This document shows positions 17,986 to 26,907 of a stretch of DNA of 64,000 bases, piece after piece (position 1 is the stretch's first letter; every line of letters starts with the position of its first letter). The position numbers were made by a program, and so were the translations under genes. Below the pieces are notes generated by a model that did no database searches, had not been told where the DNA came from, and was given only the letters and a program-made list of their open reading frames with translations. The stretch spans positions 1-64,000 of the forward strand of contig NZ_CALPDG010000002.1 of assembly GCF_943193195.1 (NCBI RefSeq), written 5' to 3'. Source of the stretch: Mediterraneibacter agrestimuris (GTDB lineage: Bacteria; Bacillota; Clostridia; Lachnospirales; Lachnospiraceae).

Positions 17986-18556
17986 ACTGCCGAAAAAGAA
18001 TCAGCTTTTGATCGTATTTCTTGTGGGAGTCTTGCTGCTTGTGATTGTCATTCCAGTGCCGTCGTCTGAAGAAAAAAGAGAGGGAGATAGTTTTTTGGAG
18101 GAAAAACAAACAAAAGGACAACAAGAGCACACAGAGGGATCCGATTCTTTGGCAGAATATGAGGCGTATTTGGAAAAACGGGTTGCGTCTGCACTGGAAT
18201 ATGTAGAAGGAGTTGGAAAAACCGAGGTAGTCATTACACTAAAATCTTCATCACAAAGGGTAGTTGAAAAAGATCAGACTTCGGACAACAGGGCAACAGA
18301 TGAACAAGATTCGTCAGGCGGGACACGGACAGAAGAGTTTCGCACATCAGAGAGAACCAGTGTGTACGAACAGAGCTCAGACGGTTCTAGAACACCTTAT
18401 GTGAGTAAGGAACTGACACCGGAGATCGCAGGAGTGATCGTTATTGCACAAGGGGGAGATAATGCAGTTGTAGTACAAAATATTACAGAAGCGATTCAGG
18501 CATTATTCGGAGTAGAAGCGCATAAAATAAAAATAATGAAAAGGACAGCTACATAA
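17936..18556 (+). CDS. spoIIIAG: Stage III sporulation protein AG
   Basis: SpoIIIAG forms a large ring in the intermembrane space of the feeding-tube channel, related to secretin/EscJ ring-building motifs. The 206-residue product has one membrane helix (about residues 24-41) and then a soluble domain with LEYVEGVGKTEVVITLKSS (about 87-105) and a C-terminal VEAHKIKIMKR. The start is a TTG at 17936 with GGAGG 9 nt upstream, inside spoIIIAF. The linker at about 110-145 is rich in Ser, Thr, Glu and Asp. Confidence 0.92.
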   Translation: MEKIKNRIWNLIHSENKLPKKNQLLIVFLVGVLLLVIVIPVPSSEEKREGDSFLEEKQTKGQQEHTEGSDSLAEYEAYLEKRVASALEYVEGVGKTEVVITLKSSSQRVVEKDQTSDNRATDEQDSSGGTRTEEFRTSERTSVYEQSSDGSRTPYVSKELTPEIAGVIVIAQGGDNAVVVQNITEAIQALFGVEAHKIKIMKRTAT

Positions 18557-18583
18557 AAGATGTATAGCAAAAGGAGGATTCAA

Positions 18584-19192
18584 GTGAAACATTTATTTAA
18601 GAAAAATCAGATTATTATTGCAACTCTGGCAGTGATGATTGCCATTGCAGGTTATCTCAACTATTCAGGAACGCTGTTTGGCGATGAAGCGGGCAGTACA
18701 GAAGCAAATGCGGATCTGGTTAATCAGGAACTTTTGGATATTTCAGAAGAAGATATTGCAACGGGTACAGAGGAGATTGCCAGCAATGACGCTGAAGTAG
18801 AAGGCACACCGGGAGAAGCGGTTCTGACAAACGGCGGAGCAGACAGCACAGTAGCACAGGCAAAGGTATCCCGGGAACAGGTACGGGCACAGAACAAGGA
18901 AACATTACAGGCAATCATTGATAATACAACCATCAGTGAAGATGAGAAACAGGATGCTATTGCACAAATGGTGCAGATGACACAGTTATCTGAGCAGGAA
19001 GTTACGATAGAAACATTGATGGCTTCTAAAGGATTTTCTGAGGCTGTCGTAAATCTGACCCAGGATTCTGCTGATATTGTTGTCAATGCAGAAGAATTGA
19101 CAGATGCCAATCGGGCACAGATTGAAGATATTGTGACAAGAAAGACGGAAATAGCGCCAGAAAATATTGTAATAACACCAATTCATGAATAA
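18584..19192 (+). CDS. spoIIIAH: Stage III sporulation protein AH
   Basis: SpoIIIAH is the mother-cell partner of forespore SpoIIQ; the two ring-forming domains meet across the intermembrane space. The 202-residue product has an N-terminal lysine-rich segment and one membrane helix (about residues 8-25). An acidic low-complexity linker follows, then a C-terminal YscJ/FliF-like domain (about 100-202). The start is GTG 18584 with AAGGAGG 6 nt upstream. An in-frame ATG 8 codons earlier overlaps the ribosome site and is rejected. It is the last gene of the spoIIIA operon. Confidence 0.92.
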   Translation: MKHLFKKNQIIIATLAVMIAIAGYLNYSGTLFGDEAGSTEANADLVNQELLDISEEDIATGTEEIASNDAEVEGTPGEAVLTNGGADSTVAQAKVSREQVRAQNKETLQAIIDNTTISEDEKQDAIAQMVQMTQLSEQEVTIETLMASKGFSEAVVNLTQDSADIVVNAEELTDANRAQIEDIVTRKTEIAPENIVITPIHE

Positions 19193-19196
19193 AATA

Positions 19197-19225
19197 TTGC
19201 GGCAGTCCTATACTTATGGTAAAAT
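19197..19225 (+). promoter_or_regulatory. Probable promoter for prfC
   Basis: TTGCGG (19197-19202), a 17-nt spacer and TAAAAT (19220-19225) lie just after spoIIIAH. The function of prfC in growing cells calls for a promoter independent of the sporulation operon. Confidence 0.45.
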
Positions 19226-19310
19226 TTAACGTTGATGTATGGCATGCAGGGGGTTGCCGAGAACAATCATGCATGGATTTGAATTATAAAAAGGTACAGG
19301 AGATAGAATT

Positions 19311-20900
19311 ATGTCAGATATTACGAATGAAATAAAAAAACGACGCACATTTGCTATTATTTCCCATCCTGATGCGGGAAAAACTACATTGACAGAGAAG
19401 TTTCTTCTCTATGGAGGAGCAATCAATCAGGCTGGATCCGTTAAGGGGAAAGCAACTGCGAAGCATGCAGTGTCTGACTGGATGGAAATTGAAAAGGAGA
19501 GAGGAATCTCGGTTACATCTTCCGTATTACAGTTTAACTATGGAGGATTCTGTATCAATATTCTGGATACGCCGGGACATCAGGATTTCTCAGAAGATAC
19601 TTATCGTACACTGATGGCTGCAGATTCTGCAGTTATGGTAATTGATGCTTCTAAGGGCGTAGAGGCGCAGACCAGAAAGTTGTTTAAGGTCTGCGTCATG
19701 CGCCATATTCCGATTTTTACATTTATCAATAAAATGGACCGGGATGCCATGGATACGTTTGAGCTTCTGGATGATATTGAGAAGGAACTGGGAATTGCTA
19801 CCTGCCCGGTGAACTGGCCGATTGGTTCGGGAAAGGGATTCAAAGGTGTATATGACCGTGCAAAGCGGGAAGTTGAGCTGTTCTCTGATACCCAGAAGGG
19901 AACAAAGACCGGTGAGGTTCAGACCATTTCAGAAGATGATACAAATCTGGAAGCTGTCATCGGGGCAGAAGCGAAAGCAAATCTGGAAGAAGAAATTGAG
20001 CTTTTAGACGGTGCTGCTGCGGAATTTGATCAGGAACTGGTATCGAAGGGAGAACTGTCACCTGTATTTTTTGGTTCGGCGCTGACAAATTTTGGTGTGG
20101 AAACATTTTTAAAACATTTCTTGAAGATGACGTCTTCTCCTCTGCCAAGAATGTCTGACAAGGGAGAAATTGATCCAATGACAGAACCGGATTTTTCTGC
20201 TTTTGTCTTTAAAATTCAGGCGAATATGAACAAGGCGCACCGCGACCGTATTGCATTTATGCGAATTTGTTCCGGTAAATTTGAGGCAGGGATGAATGTG
20301 TATCATATTCAGGGAGGAAAGGATGTTCGTCTTTCACAGCCTCAGCAGATGATGGCAAGTGAGCGCAAGATGATAGAAACAGCCTGCGGCGGAGACATCA
20401 TCGGTGTGTTTGATCCGGGTATTTTCTCCATTGGAGATACACTGACGACTTCTAAAGAGAAGTTTGCATATGAAGGGATTCCGACATTTGCCCCGGAACA
20501 TTTTGCACGTGTGCGTCAGGTGGACACGATGAAGAGAAAGCAGTTTGTTAAAGGAATCAACCAGATTGCGCAGGAAGGCGCGATCCAGATTTTTCAGGAG
20601 TACAACACAGGAATGGAAGAGATTATTGTAGGTGTTGTCGGCGTGCTGCAGTTTGATGTGTTGAAATACCGTCTGGAAAATGAGTATAATGTGGAAATCC
20701 GTCTTGAAAATCTGCCGTATGAGCATATCCGCTGGATTGAAAATGACGAAATTGACATGGACAGACTGACAGGAACTTCAGATATGAAGAAGATTAAGGA
20801 CTTGAAGGACAGGCCTCTTTTGCTATTTGTTCATGAATGGAGTATCAGAATGACTCAGGAACGTAATGACGGACTGCTTCTTTCTGAATTCGGACGATAA
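19311..20900 (+). CDS. prfC: Peptide chain release factor 3
   Basis: RF3 is a GTPase that removes RF1/RF2 from the ribosome after peptide release. The 529-residue product has the translational GTPase motifs: the P-loop HPDAGKTTLTEK (about residues 19-30), switch 2 DTPGHQDF (about 85-92), and NKMD (about 140-143). Domains II and III follow, ending in SEFGR. It lacks EF-G domains IV and V, which fits RF3 rather than EF-G or a ribosomal protection protein. AGGAGA precedes the ATG by 8 nt. It stands alone between spoIIIAH and asp23. Confidence 0.95.
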   Translation: MSDITNEIKKRRTFAIISHPDAGKTTLTEKFLLYGGAINQAGSVKGKATAKHAVSDWMEIEKERGISVTSSVLQFNYGGFCINILDTPGHQDFSEDTYRTLMAADSAVMVIDASKGVEAQTRKLFKVCVMRHIPIFTFINKMDRDAMDTFELLDDIEKELGIATCPVNWPIGSGKGFKGVYDRAKREVELFSDTQKGTKTGEVQTISEDDTNLEAVIGAEAKANLEEEIELLDGAAAEFDQELVSKGELSPVFFGSALTNFGVETFLKHFLKMTSSPLPRMSDKGEIDPMTEPDFSAFVFKIQANMNKAHRDRIAFMRICSGKFEAGMNVYHIQGGKDVRLSQPQQMMASERKMIETACGGDIIGVFDPGIFSIGDTLTTSKEKFAYEGIPTFAPEHFARVRQVDTMKRKQFVKGINQIAQEGAIQIFQEYNTGMEEIIVGVVGVLQFDVLKYRLENEYNVEIRLENLPYEHIRWIENDEIDMDRLTGTSDMKKIKDLKDRPLLLFVHEWSIRMTQERNDGLLLSEFGR

Positions 20901-20927
20901 AGGGGAATCGTTCCGTTAAAAATGTTG

Positions 20928-20956
20928 TTTGCAAATATCAGGATATTTGGTATAAT
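20928..20956 (+). promoter_or_regulatory. Sigma-A promoter for the asp23-nusB cluster
   Basis: TTTGCA (20928-20933), a 17-nt spacer and a perfect TATAAT (20951-20956), preceded by an extended -10 TGG. Several genes downstream are closely packed up to recN, so this may drive a long transcript. Confidence 0.7.
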
Positions 20957-21001
20957 ACTAAGAGTGATGAGGAATAGAATCCAGACAGGAGGTTTTTGAA
21001 T

Positions 21002-21385
21002 ATGGCAAAGGACGAAAGAAAGAGTTATACAATACAGAGTGACAACAGCATGGGAGAAGTGCAGATTGCAGACGAGGTGGTTGCAATTATCGCAGCGCTT
21101 GCCGCAACAGAAGTGGAAGGTGTGGAATCCATGGCAGGTAATATCACAAACGGACTTGTGAGCAGGCTGGGGATGAAGAATTTGTCCAAGGGTGTAAAGG
21201 TAGACGTTCTGGAAGGTGTGGTTACAGTGTCTCTTGCGCTTATTTTGAAGTATAACTACAGTATTGTAGAAGTAACAGGCAAGATTCAAGAAAAGGTAAA
21301 GGCTGCAATTGAGAATATGACAGGGCTGGAAGTGGCAGATATCAATATCCGTGTTGCGGGTGTGGAAATGGATGCGCAGAGGTAA
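21002..21385 (+). CDS. Asp23/Gls24 family envelope stress protein
   Basis: The 127-residue product is a single Asp23 domain: GEVQIADEVVAIIAALAATEVEGVESM near the N-terminus (in two parts), then GVKVDVLEGVVTVSLALILKY, and a VADINIRVAGVEM end. In Gram-positive bacteria these proteins are abundant, membrane-associated through partners, and linked to cell-wall stress. The short form next to nusB is common in Firmicutes (YqhY type in Bacillus, near accBC). ATG 21002 has AGGAGG 9 nt upstream; a TTG two codons earlier is not preferred. Confidence 0.9.
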   Translation: MAKDERKSYTIQSDNSMGEVQIADEVVAIIAALAATEVEGVESMAGNITNGLVSRLGMKNLSKGVKVDVLEGVVTVSLALILKYNYSIVEVTGKIQEKVKAAIENMTGLEVADINIRVAGVEMDAQR

Positions 21386-21427
21386 CTGCGTTGTTCTGAT
21401 TTGCTGTTGAAACAGAAAGGAGCCCTT

Positions 21428-21826
21428 ATGATAAGAACAGAACTTCGCGAGCATGTCTTTAAGATGGTGTTTCAGCTTGAGTTTAACAGTCCGGAGGATA
21501 TGCCGGAGCATCTGAAGTTGTATTTTGATAATTTGGAGAATGCGGCGGATAAAGATAAAGAATATATTAGCAAGAAGTACGAGGCAGCCGCCAGAAAGGC
21601 AGCAGAAATTGACGCCATGATTAATAAGAGCAGTGAGACATGGAAGACGAAGCGAATGAGTAAAGTGGATCTGGCAATTTTACGTCTGGCTGTCTATGAG
21701 ATGAAGTGGGACGAGGACGTTCCGACAGGAGTTGCGATCAATGAAGCAGTTGAGCTTGCAAAGAAGTTCAGCGGAGAAGGTTCGCCGGCATTTGTTAACG
21801 GTGTACTTGCACGACTTGCAGAGTAA
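21428..21826 (+). CDS. nusB: Transcription antitermination factor NusB
   Basis: NusB binds boxA RNA with S10 (NusE) and supports rRNA transcription. The 132-residue product is all-helical, starting with the family-like IRTELREHVFKMVFQLEF and ending with FSGEGSPAFVNGVLARLAE, the usual C-terminal signature. AAAGGAG lies 7 nt before ATG 21428. The place after asp23 and before xseA is conserved among Firmicutes. Confidence 0.93.
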   Translation: MIRTELREHVFKMVFQLEFNSPEDMPEHLKLYFDNLENAADKDKEYISKKYEAAARKAAEIDAMINKSSETWKTKRMSKVDLAILRLAVYEMKWDEDVPTGVAINEAVELAKKFSGEGSPAFVNGVLARLAE

Positions 21827-21856
21827 GGCGGAGACTCATAATTCGGGAGGCATTTT

Positions 21857-23068
21857 ATGCGTAATGTCTATACAGTAAGACAGGTGAACAGTTATATTAA
21901 GAATATGTTCACTCAGGATTTTATGTTGAACCGCATTTATGTAAAGGGGGAAGTATCGAACTGTAAGTATCATACTTCCGGGCATATTTATTTTTCGTTA
22001 AAGGACGAGTCCGGTACGATTGCCTGCGTCATGTTTGCCAGCGCAAGGTCCGGGCTTTCTTTTCGTATGAAAGAGGGACAGACTGTTATAGTGCTGGGTT
22101 CTGTCACTGTGTATGAAAGAGACGGCAGATATCAGCTTTACGCAAAAGAAATCCTTCTGGATGGGGCTGGGCTTTTATATGAACGGTTTGAAGCGCTGAA
22201 ACGAGAACTAGAAGAGATGGGAATGTTTGCCCCGGAATATAAGCAGCCTGTTCCGGCATTTGCACGCCGGGTGGGAATTGTAACTGCACCAACAGGAGCT
22301 GCGGTCAGAGATATTATCAACATTGCCGCAAGAAGAAATCCATACGTTCAGTTAATCCTTTATCCTGCTCTGGTGCAGGGAGAAGGGGCAGTGGAAAGTA
22401 TTGTCCAGGGGATTCGGATGTTAGAAAAGGCACGGGTGGATGTGATGATCGTCGGCAGAGGCGGCGGTTCCATTGAAGATTTGTGGGCATTCAATGAAGA
22501 AGCAGTTGCCAGAGCTATTTTTGAGTGCAATGTACCAGTGATTTCGGCGGTGGGACATGAGACAGACACTTTGATTTCTGATTATGTGGCTGATTTACGT
22601 GCCCCGACACCCTCGGCTGCGGCTGAGTTGGCTGTATATGAATACCGTGCTGTGGATAATATGCTGGAGGAGATGAAGTTGCGCATAAAGCGTAAGCTCA
22701 TGCTTCATATTCAGGCAGAGCGCAGAAGATCAGAGCAGCTTCAGCTTCGGCTGAAATACACCCATCCAAGCCAGAAACTAAACGAAAAACGGCAGTTTTC
22801 TGTTGATTTGGAGAACCGTCTGCAAAGACAGATGAAACAGAGACTGGATCAGAGCAGGCACAGACTTGAAATATATATTGAGAAAATGAAAGGGGTATCC
22901 CCGATAGAAAAACTGAGTCAGGGATATTCTTATGTAGAAGGAAGCAGCGGAGAGAATATCCGCTCCATCACACAGATAAAAGAAGCAGATATTGTGAAGA
23001 TCCGTGTAACAGACGGTACAATTCGTGCACAAGTTGCAGGGGTGGAGAAGGAGGATTACCATGTCTGA
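21857..23068 (+). CDS. xseA: Exodeoxyribonuclease VII large subunit
   Basis: XseA is the catalytic subunit of exonuclease VII, which degrades single-stranded DNA from both ends. The 403-residue product has an N-terminal OB fold (about residues 5-95), the catalytic domain with GRGGGSIEDLWAFNEE (about 197-212) and VGHETDTLISDYVADLRAPTP (around 235-255, given here in family terms), and a long helical coiled-coil region (about 265-360). GGGAGG precedes the ATG. It overlaps xseB by 8 nt. Confidence 0.95.
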   Translation: MRNVYTVRQVNSYIKNMFTQDFMLNRIYVKGEVSNCKYHTSGHIYFSLKDESGTIACVMFASARSGLSFRMKEGQTVIVLGSVTVYERDGRYQLYAKEILLDGAGLLYERFEALKRELEEMGMFAPEYKQPVPAFARRVGIVTAPTGAAVRDIINIAARRNPYVQLILYPALVQGEGAVESIVQGIRMLEKARVDVMIVGRGGGSIEDLWAFNEEAVARAIFECNVPVISAVGHETDTLISDYVADLRAPTPSAAAELAVYEYRAVDNMLEEMKLRIKRKLMLHIQAERRRSEQLQLRLKYTHPSQKLNEKRQFSVDLENRLQRQMKQRLDQSRHRLEIYIEKMKGVSPIEKLSQGYSYVEGSSGENIRSITQIKEADIVKIRVTDGTIRAQVAGVEKEDYHV

Positions 23069-23285
23069 GGAAAGGAATACAGCAAAGGAGCCTACTTTGG
23101 AAGAGCAGTTCCAGTCACTGGAAGAGGTTGTGAACCGTCTGGAACGAGAAGAAATCAGTCTGGAAGAATCATTTCAGTTGTATTACAGAGGAATGGAACT
23201 TCTAAAAAAATGTAACGAGACCATTGACACTGTAGAGAAAAAAGTTCTGATGTTGGACGAGAATGGAGAAATACATGAGTTTTAA
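23061..23285 (+). CDS. xseB: Exodeoxyribonuclease VII small subunit
   Basis: The 74-residue helical protein matches XseB, which binds the coiled coil of XseA. Family-like pieces are LEEQFQSLEEVVNRLE, EISLEESFQLYYRGMELLKKC and the VLMLDENGE end. The ATG lies inside the end of xseA with AAGGAGG 6 nt upstream. The gene overlaps ispA by 11 nt. Confidence 0.93.
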   Translation: MSEERNTAKEPTLEEQFQSLEEVVNRLEREEISLEESFQLYYRGMELLKKCNETIDTVEKKVLMLDENGEIHEF

Positions 23286-24165
23286 AGAAGAGCAGAGAAA
23301 GCGTGCAGAAGAGATTGAAGAGATTTTGCGGAACTATCTTCCGAAGCAGGAAGGACAGCAAAAGCTGATCATGGAGGCGATGGAATACAGTCTGATGGCA
23401 GGTGGCAAAAGGCTCCGTCCTATGCTGATGATGGAGACCTATCGGCTGTTCGGTGGTCAGGAAACGGTGATCGAGCCATTTATGGCTGCACAGGAGATGA
23501 TTCACACATATTCACTTGTGCACGATGATCTTCCGGCAATGGACAATGATGATTACCGCAGGGGACGCAAGACAACCCATATTGTTTATGGAGAAGATAT
23601 GGGGATTTTGGCAGGAGATGCTCTTCTTAATTATGCATTTGAGACGGCAGCATCTGCTTTTGATATGGAACGGGGAGACGCACGTCTCATCGGAAGGGCG
23701 ATGCAGATTCTGTCAAAGAAAGCAGGAATCTACGGTATGATCGGCGGTCAGGTGGTAGATGTGGCGTCTGCAGGAAAAGTGATTTCGGGAGACACGCTGA
23801 AATTCATTTATGAGTTAAAAACAGGCGCGCTGATCGAAAGCGCCATGATGATCGGTGCAGTGCTTGCGGGTTCGGACGAAGACCAGACAGAGACAATAGA
23901 ACGGATTGCAGGCAAGGTTGGAATGGCATTCCAGATTCAGGATGATATCCTGGATGTGACAGGCACAGCGGAGGTTCTTGGCAAGCCAGTCCACAGTGAT
24001 GAAAAGAATGAGAAGACAACTTATGTAACATGGAAAGGGCTTGAAGCGGCGGAGGCTGAAGTGGCAAGACTGTCCGAAGAGGCGGTGGAAGAACTACGGA
24101 AGCTGAATCCCGCGGATACATTTCTTGAGGAACTGTTGTTGTCACTGATTCACAGAAAGAAATAA
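23275..24165 (+). CDS. ispA: Farnesyl diphosphate synthase (polyprenyl synthetase)
   Basis: This enzyme joins isopentenyl diphosphate to dimethylallyl and geranyl diphosphate to give farnesyl diphosphate, feeding quinone-free anaerobes mainly with undecaprenyl precursors. The 296-residue product has the first aspartate-rich motif HDDLPAMDNDD (about residues 81-91), GGKRLRP (about 42-48) and the second motif QDDILD (about 222-227). ATG 23275 gives the standard length and has GGAG 7 nt upstream; an ATG four codons earlier is possible. xseB-ispA-dxs is a familiar Firmicute order linking to the MEP pathway. Confidence 0.93.
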   Translation: MSFKEEQRKRAEEIEEILRNYLPKQEGQQKLIMEAMEYSLMAGGKRLRPMLMMETYRLFGGQETVIEPFMAAQEMIHTYSLVHDDLPAMDNDDYRRGRKTTHIVYGEDMGILAGDALLNYAFETAASAFDMERGDARLIGRAMQILSKKAGIYGMIGGQVVDVASAGKVISGDTLKFIYELKTGALIESAMMIGAVLAGSDEDQTETIERIAGKVGMAFQIQDDILDVTGTAEVLGKPVHSDEKNEKTTYVTWKGLEAAEAEVARLSEEAVEELRKLNPADTFLEELLLSLIHRKK

Positions 24166-24183
24166 GAAACAGGGGAAAGCCTT

Positions 24184-26058
24184 ATGGTTTTAGAGAAAAT
24201 TCAGAAGGAAAATGATATAAAAAGTCTGCTGCCTGAAGAATTGGATGTGCTGGCTCAGGAAATCCGGGCATTTCTGATTGACAAAATCAGCAAGACAGGA
24301 GGACATCTGGCATCTAATTTAGGTGTTGTAGAATTGACTATGGCGCTGCACCTTGTGTTTGAACTGCCGGAAGATAAGCTGATCTGGGATGTGGGACATC
24401 AGTCATATACTCATAAACTGCTGACCGGACGCAGGGAAGGCTTTGATGAATTGCGCAAATTCGGTGGTATGAGTGGGTTTCCGAAACGAGGAGAAAGTCC
24501 CTGCGACGCTTTTGACACCGGACACAGCTCAACGTCTATTTCAGCAGGATTGGGGCTGGTTGCAGCACGCAATATTCAGGGCAGGGATTTCAATGTGGTG
24601 TCGGTCATCGGTGATGGCTCTATGACAGGCGGCATGGCATATGAGGCTTTGAATAATGCGGCGCATCAGAAAGGCAGTTTTGTGATTGTATTGAATGATA
24701 ACAATATGTCCATTTCTGAGAATGTAGGCGGAATGTCTAATTATCTGAGCGGTCTGCGTACTGCAGATGTGTATACAGGATTAAAAAAAGGTGTGGAAGA
24801 TACCTTGAAGAGAATTCCGGTACAGGGAGAAAAGATTGTTTACCAGATTCGGAAAACCAAGAGTGGAATCAAGCAGCTGATCGTGCCGGGAATGTTGTTT
24901 GAAGATATGGGAATTACTTATCTGGGACCTGTGGACGGGCATAATTTGAAAAAGCTGATAAAAGTTTTACGGGAAGCAAAGCGGATGGACCGTCCTACCT
25001 TGGTGCATGTACTGACAAAGAAAGGAAAGGGATATGCTCCGGCAGAGGAAAATCCGGCAAAATTTCACGGAACAGGTCCTTTTTCTATCGAGACAGGAGA
25101 AGTACAGAATGGATCAGGAAAAGACAGCTATACCAACGTGTTTTCTAAAGTGCTTTGTGACATTGGTAAGAACAACGATAAAGTTGTGGCAATTACAGCT
25201 GCTATGGCGGATGGAACAGGCTTGAACCGTTTTGCGAAATGTTTTCCGCAGAGGTTTTTTGACGTGGGAATCGCTGAGGAGCATGCACTGACCTTTGCGG
25301 CGGGACTGGCGGCAGGCGGCATGAAACCGGTGGTTGCATTGTATTCTTCTTTCTTACAGAGAGCATTTGACCAGACCATTCACGACATTTGTATGCAGAA
25401 TCTTCCGGTGATGATAGCTGTAGACCGTGCGGGGCTGGTAGGAAATGATGGAGAAACACATCAGGGTGTGTTTGATTTGTCTTTTTTGAGTATGATTCCC
25501 AATATGACGGTACTCTCTCCAAAGAACCGCTGGGAGTTGGCAGATATGATCCGGTTCTGTGTGGAATATAACGGTCCGATAGCGCTGCGTTATCCAAGAG
25601 GAGAAGCATTTGAAGGAATGGGAGAGTTCCGTGCCCCAATTGTCTATGGGAAAAGTGAGATTTTATATGAAGAAGAAAATATTGCTTTGATGTTTGTAGG
25701 ACATATGGCAGAACTGGCAGAATCTGTTCGGAACGAACTGAAAGCAACAGGATACAGCTGTACTCTGGTGAATGCAAGATTTGTAAAACCGCTGGATACA
25801 AAATTGCTGGAACATTTGAGCAAAGAACACAGGCTGGTTGTTACTATTGAGGAAAATGTACTGACCGGCGGATTTGGTTCTCAGGTATTAAGCTTCGTAT
25901 CAGAAGCAAATCTGCCTTTGCACATATGCAGCATAGGTATTCCGGATGAATTTGTGGAACAAGGAAATGTGGATGTTCTCCGCAGGGAAATCGGGCTGGA
26001 AAAGCCAGTGATCGTGCAGAGAATCATTGATGAATATGCAAAGATATTAGACAGATAA
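24184..26058 (+). CDS. dxs: 1-deoxy-D-xylulose-5-phosphate synthase
   Basis: Dxs condenses pyruvate with glyceraldehyde 3-phosphate, the first step of the MEP isoprenoid pathway. The 624-residue protein shows the thiamine-diphosphate site GDGSMTGGMAYEALNNA (about residues 140-156), the transketolase-like GHSSTSISAGLG (about 112-123), and the catalytic glutamate in GIAEEHALTFAAG (about 361-373). It starts 18 nt after ispA with AGGGGAAAGCC before the ATG. The length is normal for the family, and no frameshift is seen. Confidence 0.96.
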   Translation: MVLEKIQKENDIKSLLPEELDVLAQEIRAFLIDKISKTGGHLASNLGVVELTMALHLVFELPEDKLIWDVGHQSYTHKLLTGRREGFDELRKFGGMSGFPKRGESPCDAFDTGHSSTSISAGLGLVAARNIQGRDFNVVSVIGDGSMTGGMAYEALNNAAHQKGSFVIVLNDNNMSISENVGGMSNYLSGLRTADVYTGLKKGVEDTLKRIPVQGEKIVYQIRKTKSGIKQLIVPGMLFEDMGITYLGPVDGHNLKKLIKVLREAKRMDRPTLVHVLTKKGKGYAPAEENPAKFHGTGPFSIETGEVQNGSGKDSYTNVFSKVLCDIGKNNDKVVAITAAMADGTGLNRFAKCFPQRFFDVGIAEEHALTFAAGLAAGGMKPVVALYSSFLQRAFDQTIHDICMQNLPVMIAVDRAGLVGNDGETHQGVFDLSFLSMIPNMTVLSPKNRWELADMIRFCVEYNGPIALRYPRGEAFEGMGEFRAPIVYGKSEILYEEENIALMFVGHMAELAESVRNELKATGYSCTLVNARFVKPLDTKLLEHLSKEHRLVVTIEENVLTGGFGSQVLSFVSEANLPLHICSIGIPDEFVEQGNVDVLRREIGLEKPVIVQRIIDEYAKILDR

Positions 26059-26073
26059 AGGAATTGCGACAAC

Positions 26074-26871
26074 ATGAAAGAACGTTTGGATGTTCTGCTT
26101 GTAAAGCGGAATCTGGCAGAGTCCAGAGAAAAGGCAAAAGCGATTATTATGTCAGGAAATGTATTCGTGGAAGGTCAGCGGGAAGACAAGGCCGGCACTA
26201 CATTTTCCGATGAAGTACAAATTGAAATCAAGGGACATGCTCTTGCATATGTCAGCCGGGGCGGTCTGAAGCTGGAAAAAGCACTGGCAAATTTTGATGT
26301 GACGGTAGAGGGAAAGGTCTGTACAGATGTGGGTTCTTCCACGGGCGGATTTACGGACTGTATGCTGCAGAACGGTGCGGTCAAAGTGTTTGCCATTGAC
26401 GTGGGAAGAGGACAGCTTGACTGGAAGCTTCGTCAGGATGAACGGGTTGTCTGCATGGAAAAAACAAATATCCGTTATGTTACACCGGAGGATATCGGGG
26501 AGCCGATTGATTTTTCTTCTATTGACGTGTCTTTTATTTCGCTCACAAAGGTGCTGGAGCCGATCCGCAATTATTTAAAGGCGGACGGTGAAATAGTGGC
26601 ACTGATCAAGCCTCAGTTTGAGGCAGGAAGAGAGAAGGTCGGCAAAAAAGGAGTTGTGAGAGAACGCAGCACCCACAGGGAAGTAATTAAGAAGGTGGCG
26701 CTGTATGCGTATTCCATCGGATTTGAAATCCTGAATATTGACTTTTCTCCTATCAAAGGTCCGGAGGGGAATATTGAATATCTGATTCATCTGAAAAAGC
26801 GTGCAGAAGAAGTGCCGGAGATTGCGGCAGATTTGGTATCTGTCGTGGACCGTGCTTTTGAAGCACTGTAA
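26074..26871 (+). CDS. tlyA: TlyA family rRNA 2'-O-methyltransferase
   Basis: The 265-residue protein has an N-terminal S4 RNA-binding domain (about residues 3-60, RLDVLLVKRNLAESREKAK) and an FtsJ-like methyltransferase domain with the SAM-binding DVGSSTGGFTDC (about 84-95). KPQFEAGREKVGKKG is typical of TlyA. TlyA methylates 2'-O of cytidines in 16S and/or 23S rRNA and affects capreomycin sensitivity; the older name hemolysin A is misleading. It lies between dxs and nadK, a conserved neighbourhood in Firmicutes. Confidence 0.93.
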   Translation: MKERLDVLLVKRNLAESREKAKAIIMSGNVFVEGQREDKAGTTFSDEVQIEIKGHALAYVSRGGLKLEKALANFDVTVEGKVCTDVGSSTGGFTDCMLQNGAVKVFAIDVGRGQLDWKLRQDERVVCMEKTNIRYVTPEDIGEPIDFSSIDVSFISLTKVLEPIRNYLKADGEIVALIKPQFEAGREKVGKKGVVRERSTHREVIKKVALYAYSIGFEILNIDFSPIKGPEGNIEYLIHLKKRAEEVPEIAADLVSVVDRAFEAL

Positions 26872-26907
26872 TTTTGTTGCAAAAGATTGAATATGCGGGG
26901 ATGTATT

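Noticed and set aside
20855-21511. 218-codon minus-strand frame covering asp23 and its promoter
   Set aside because: It covers a clear sigma-A promoter and two conserved genes in the opposite direction; no family resemblance.
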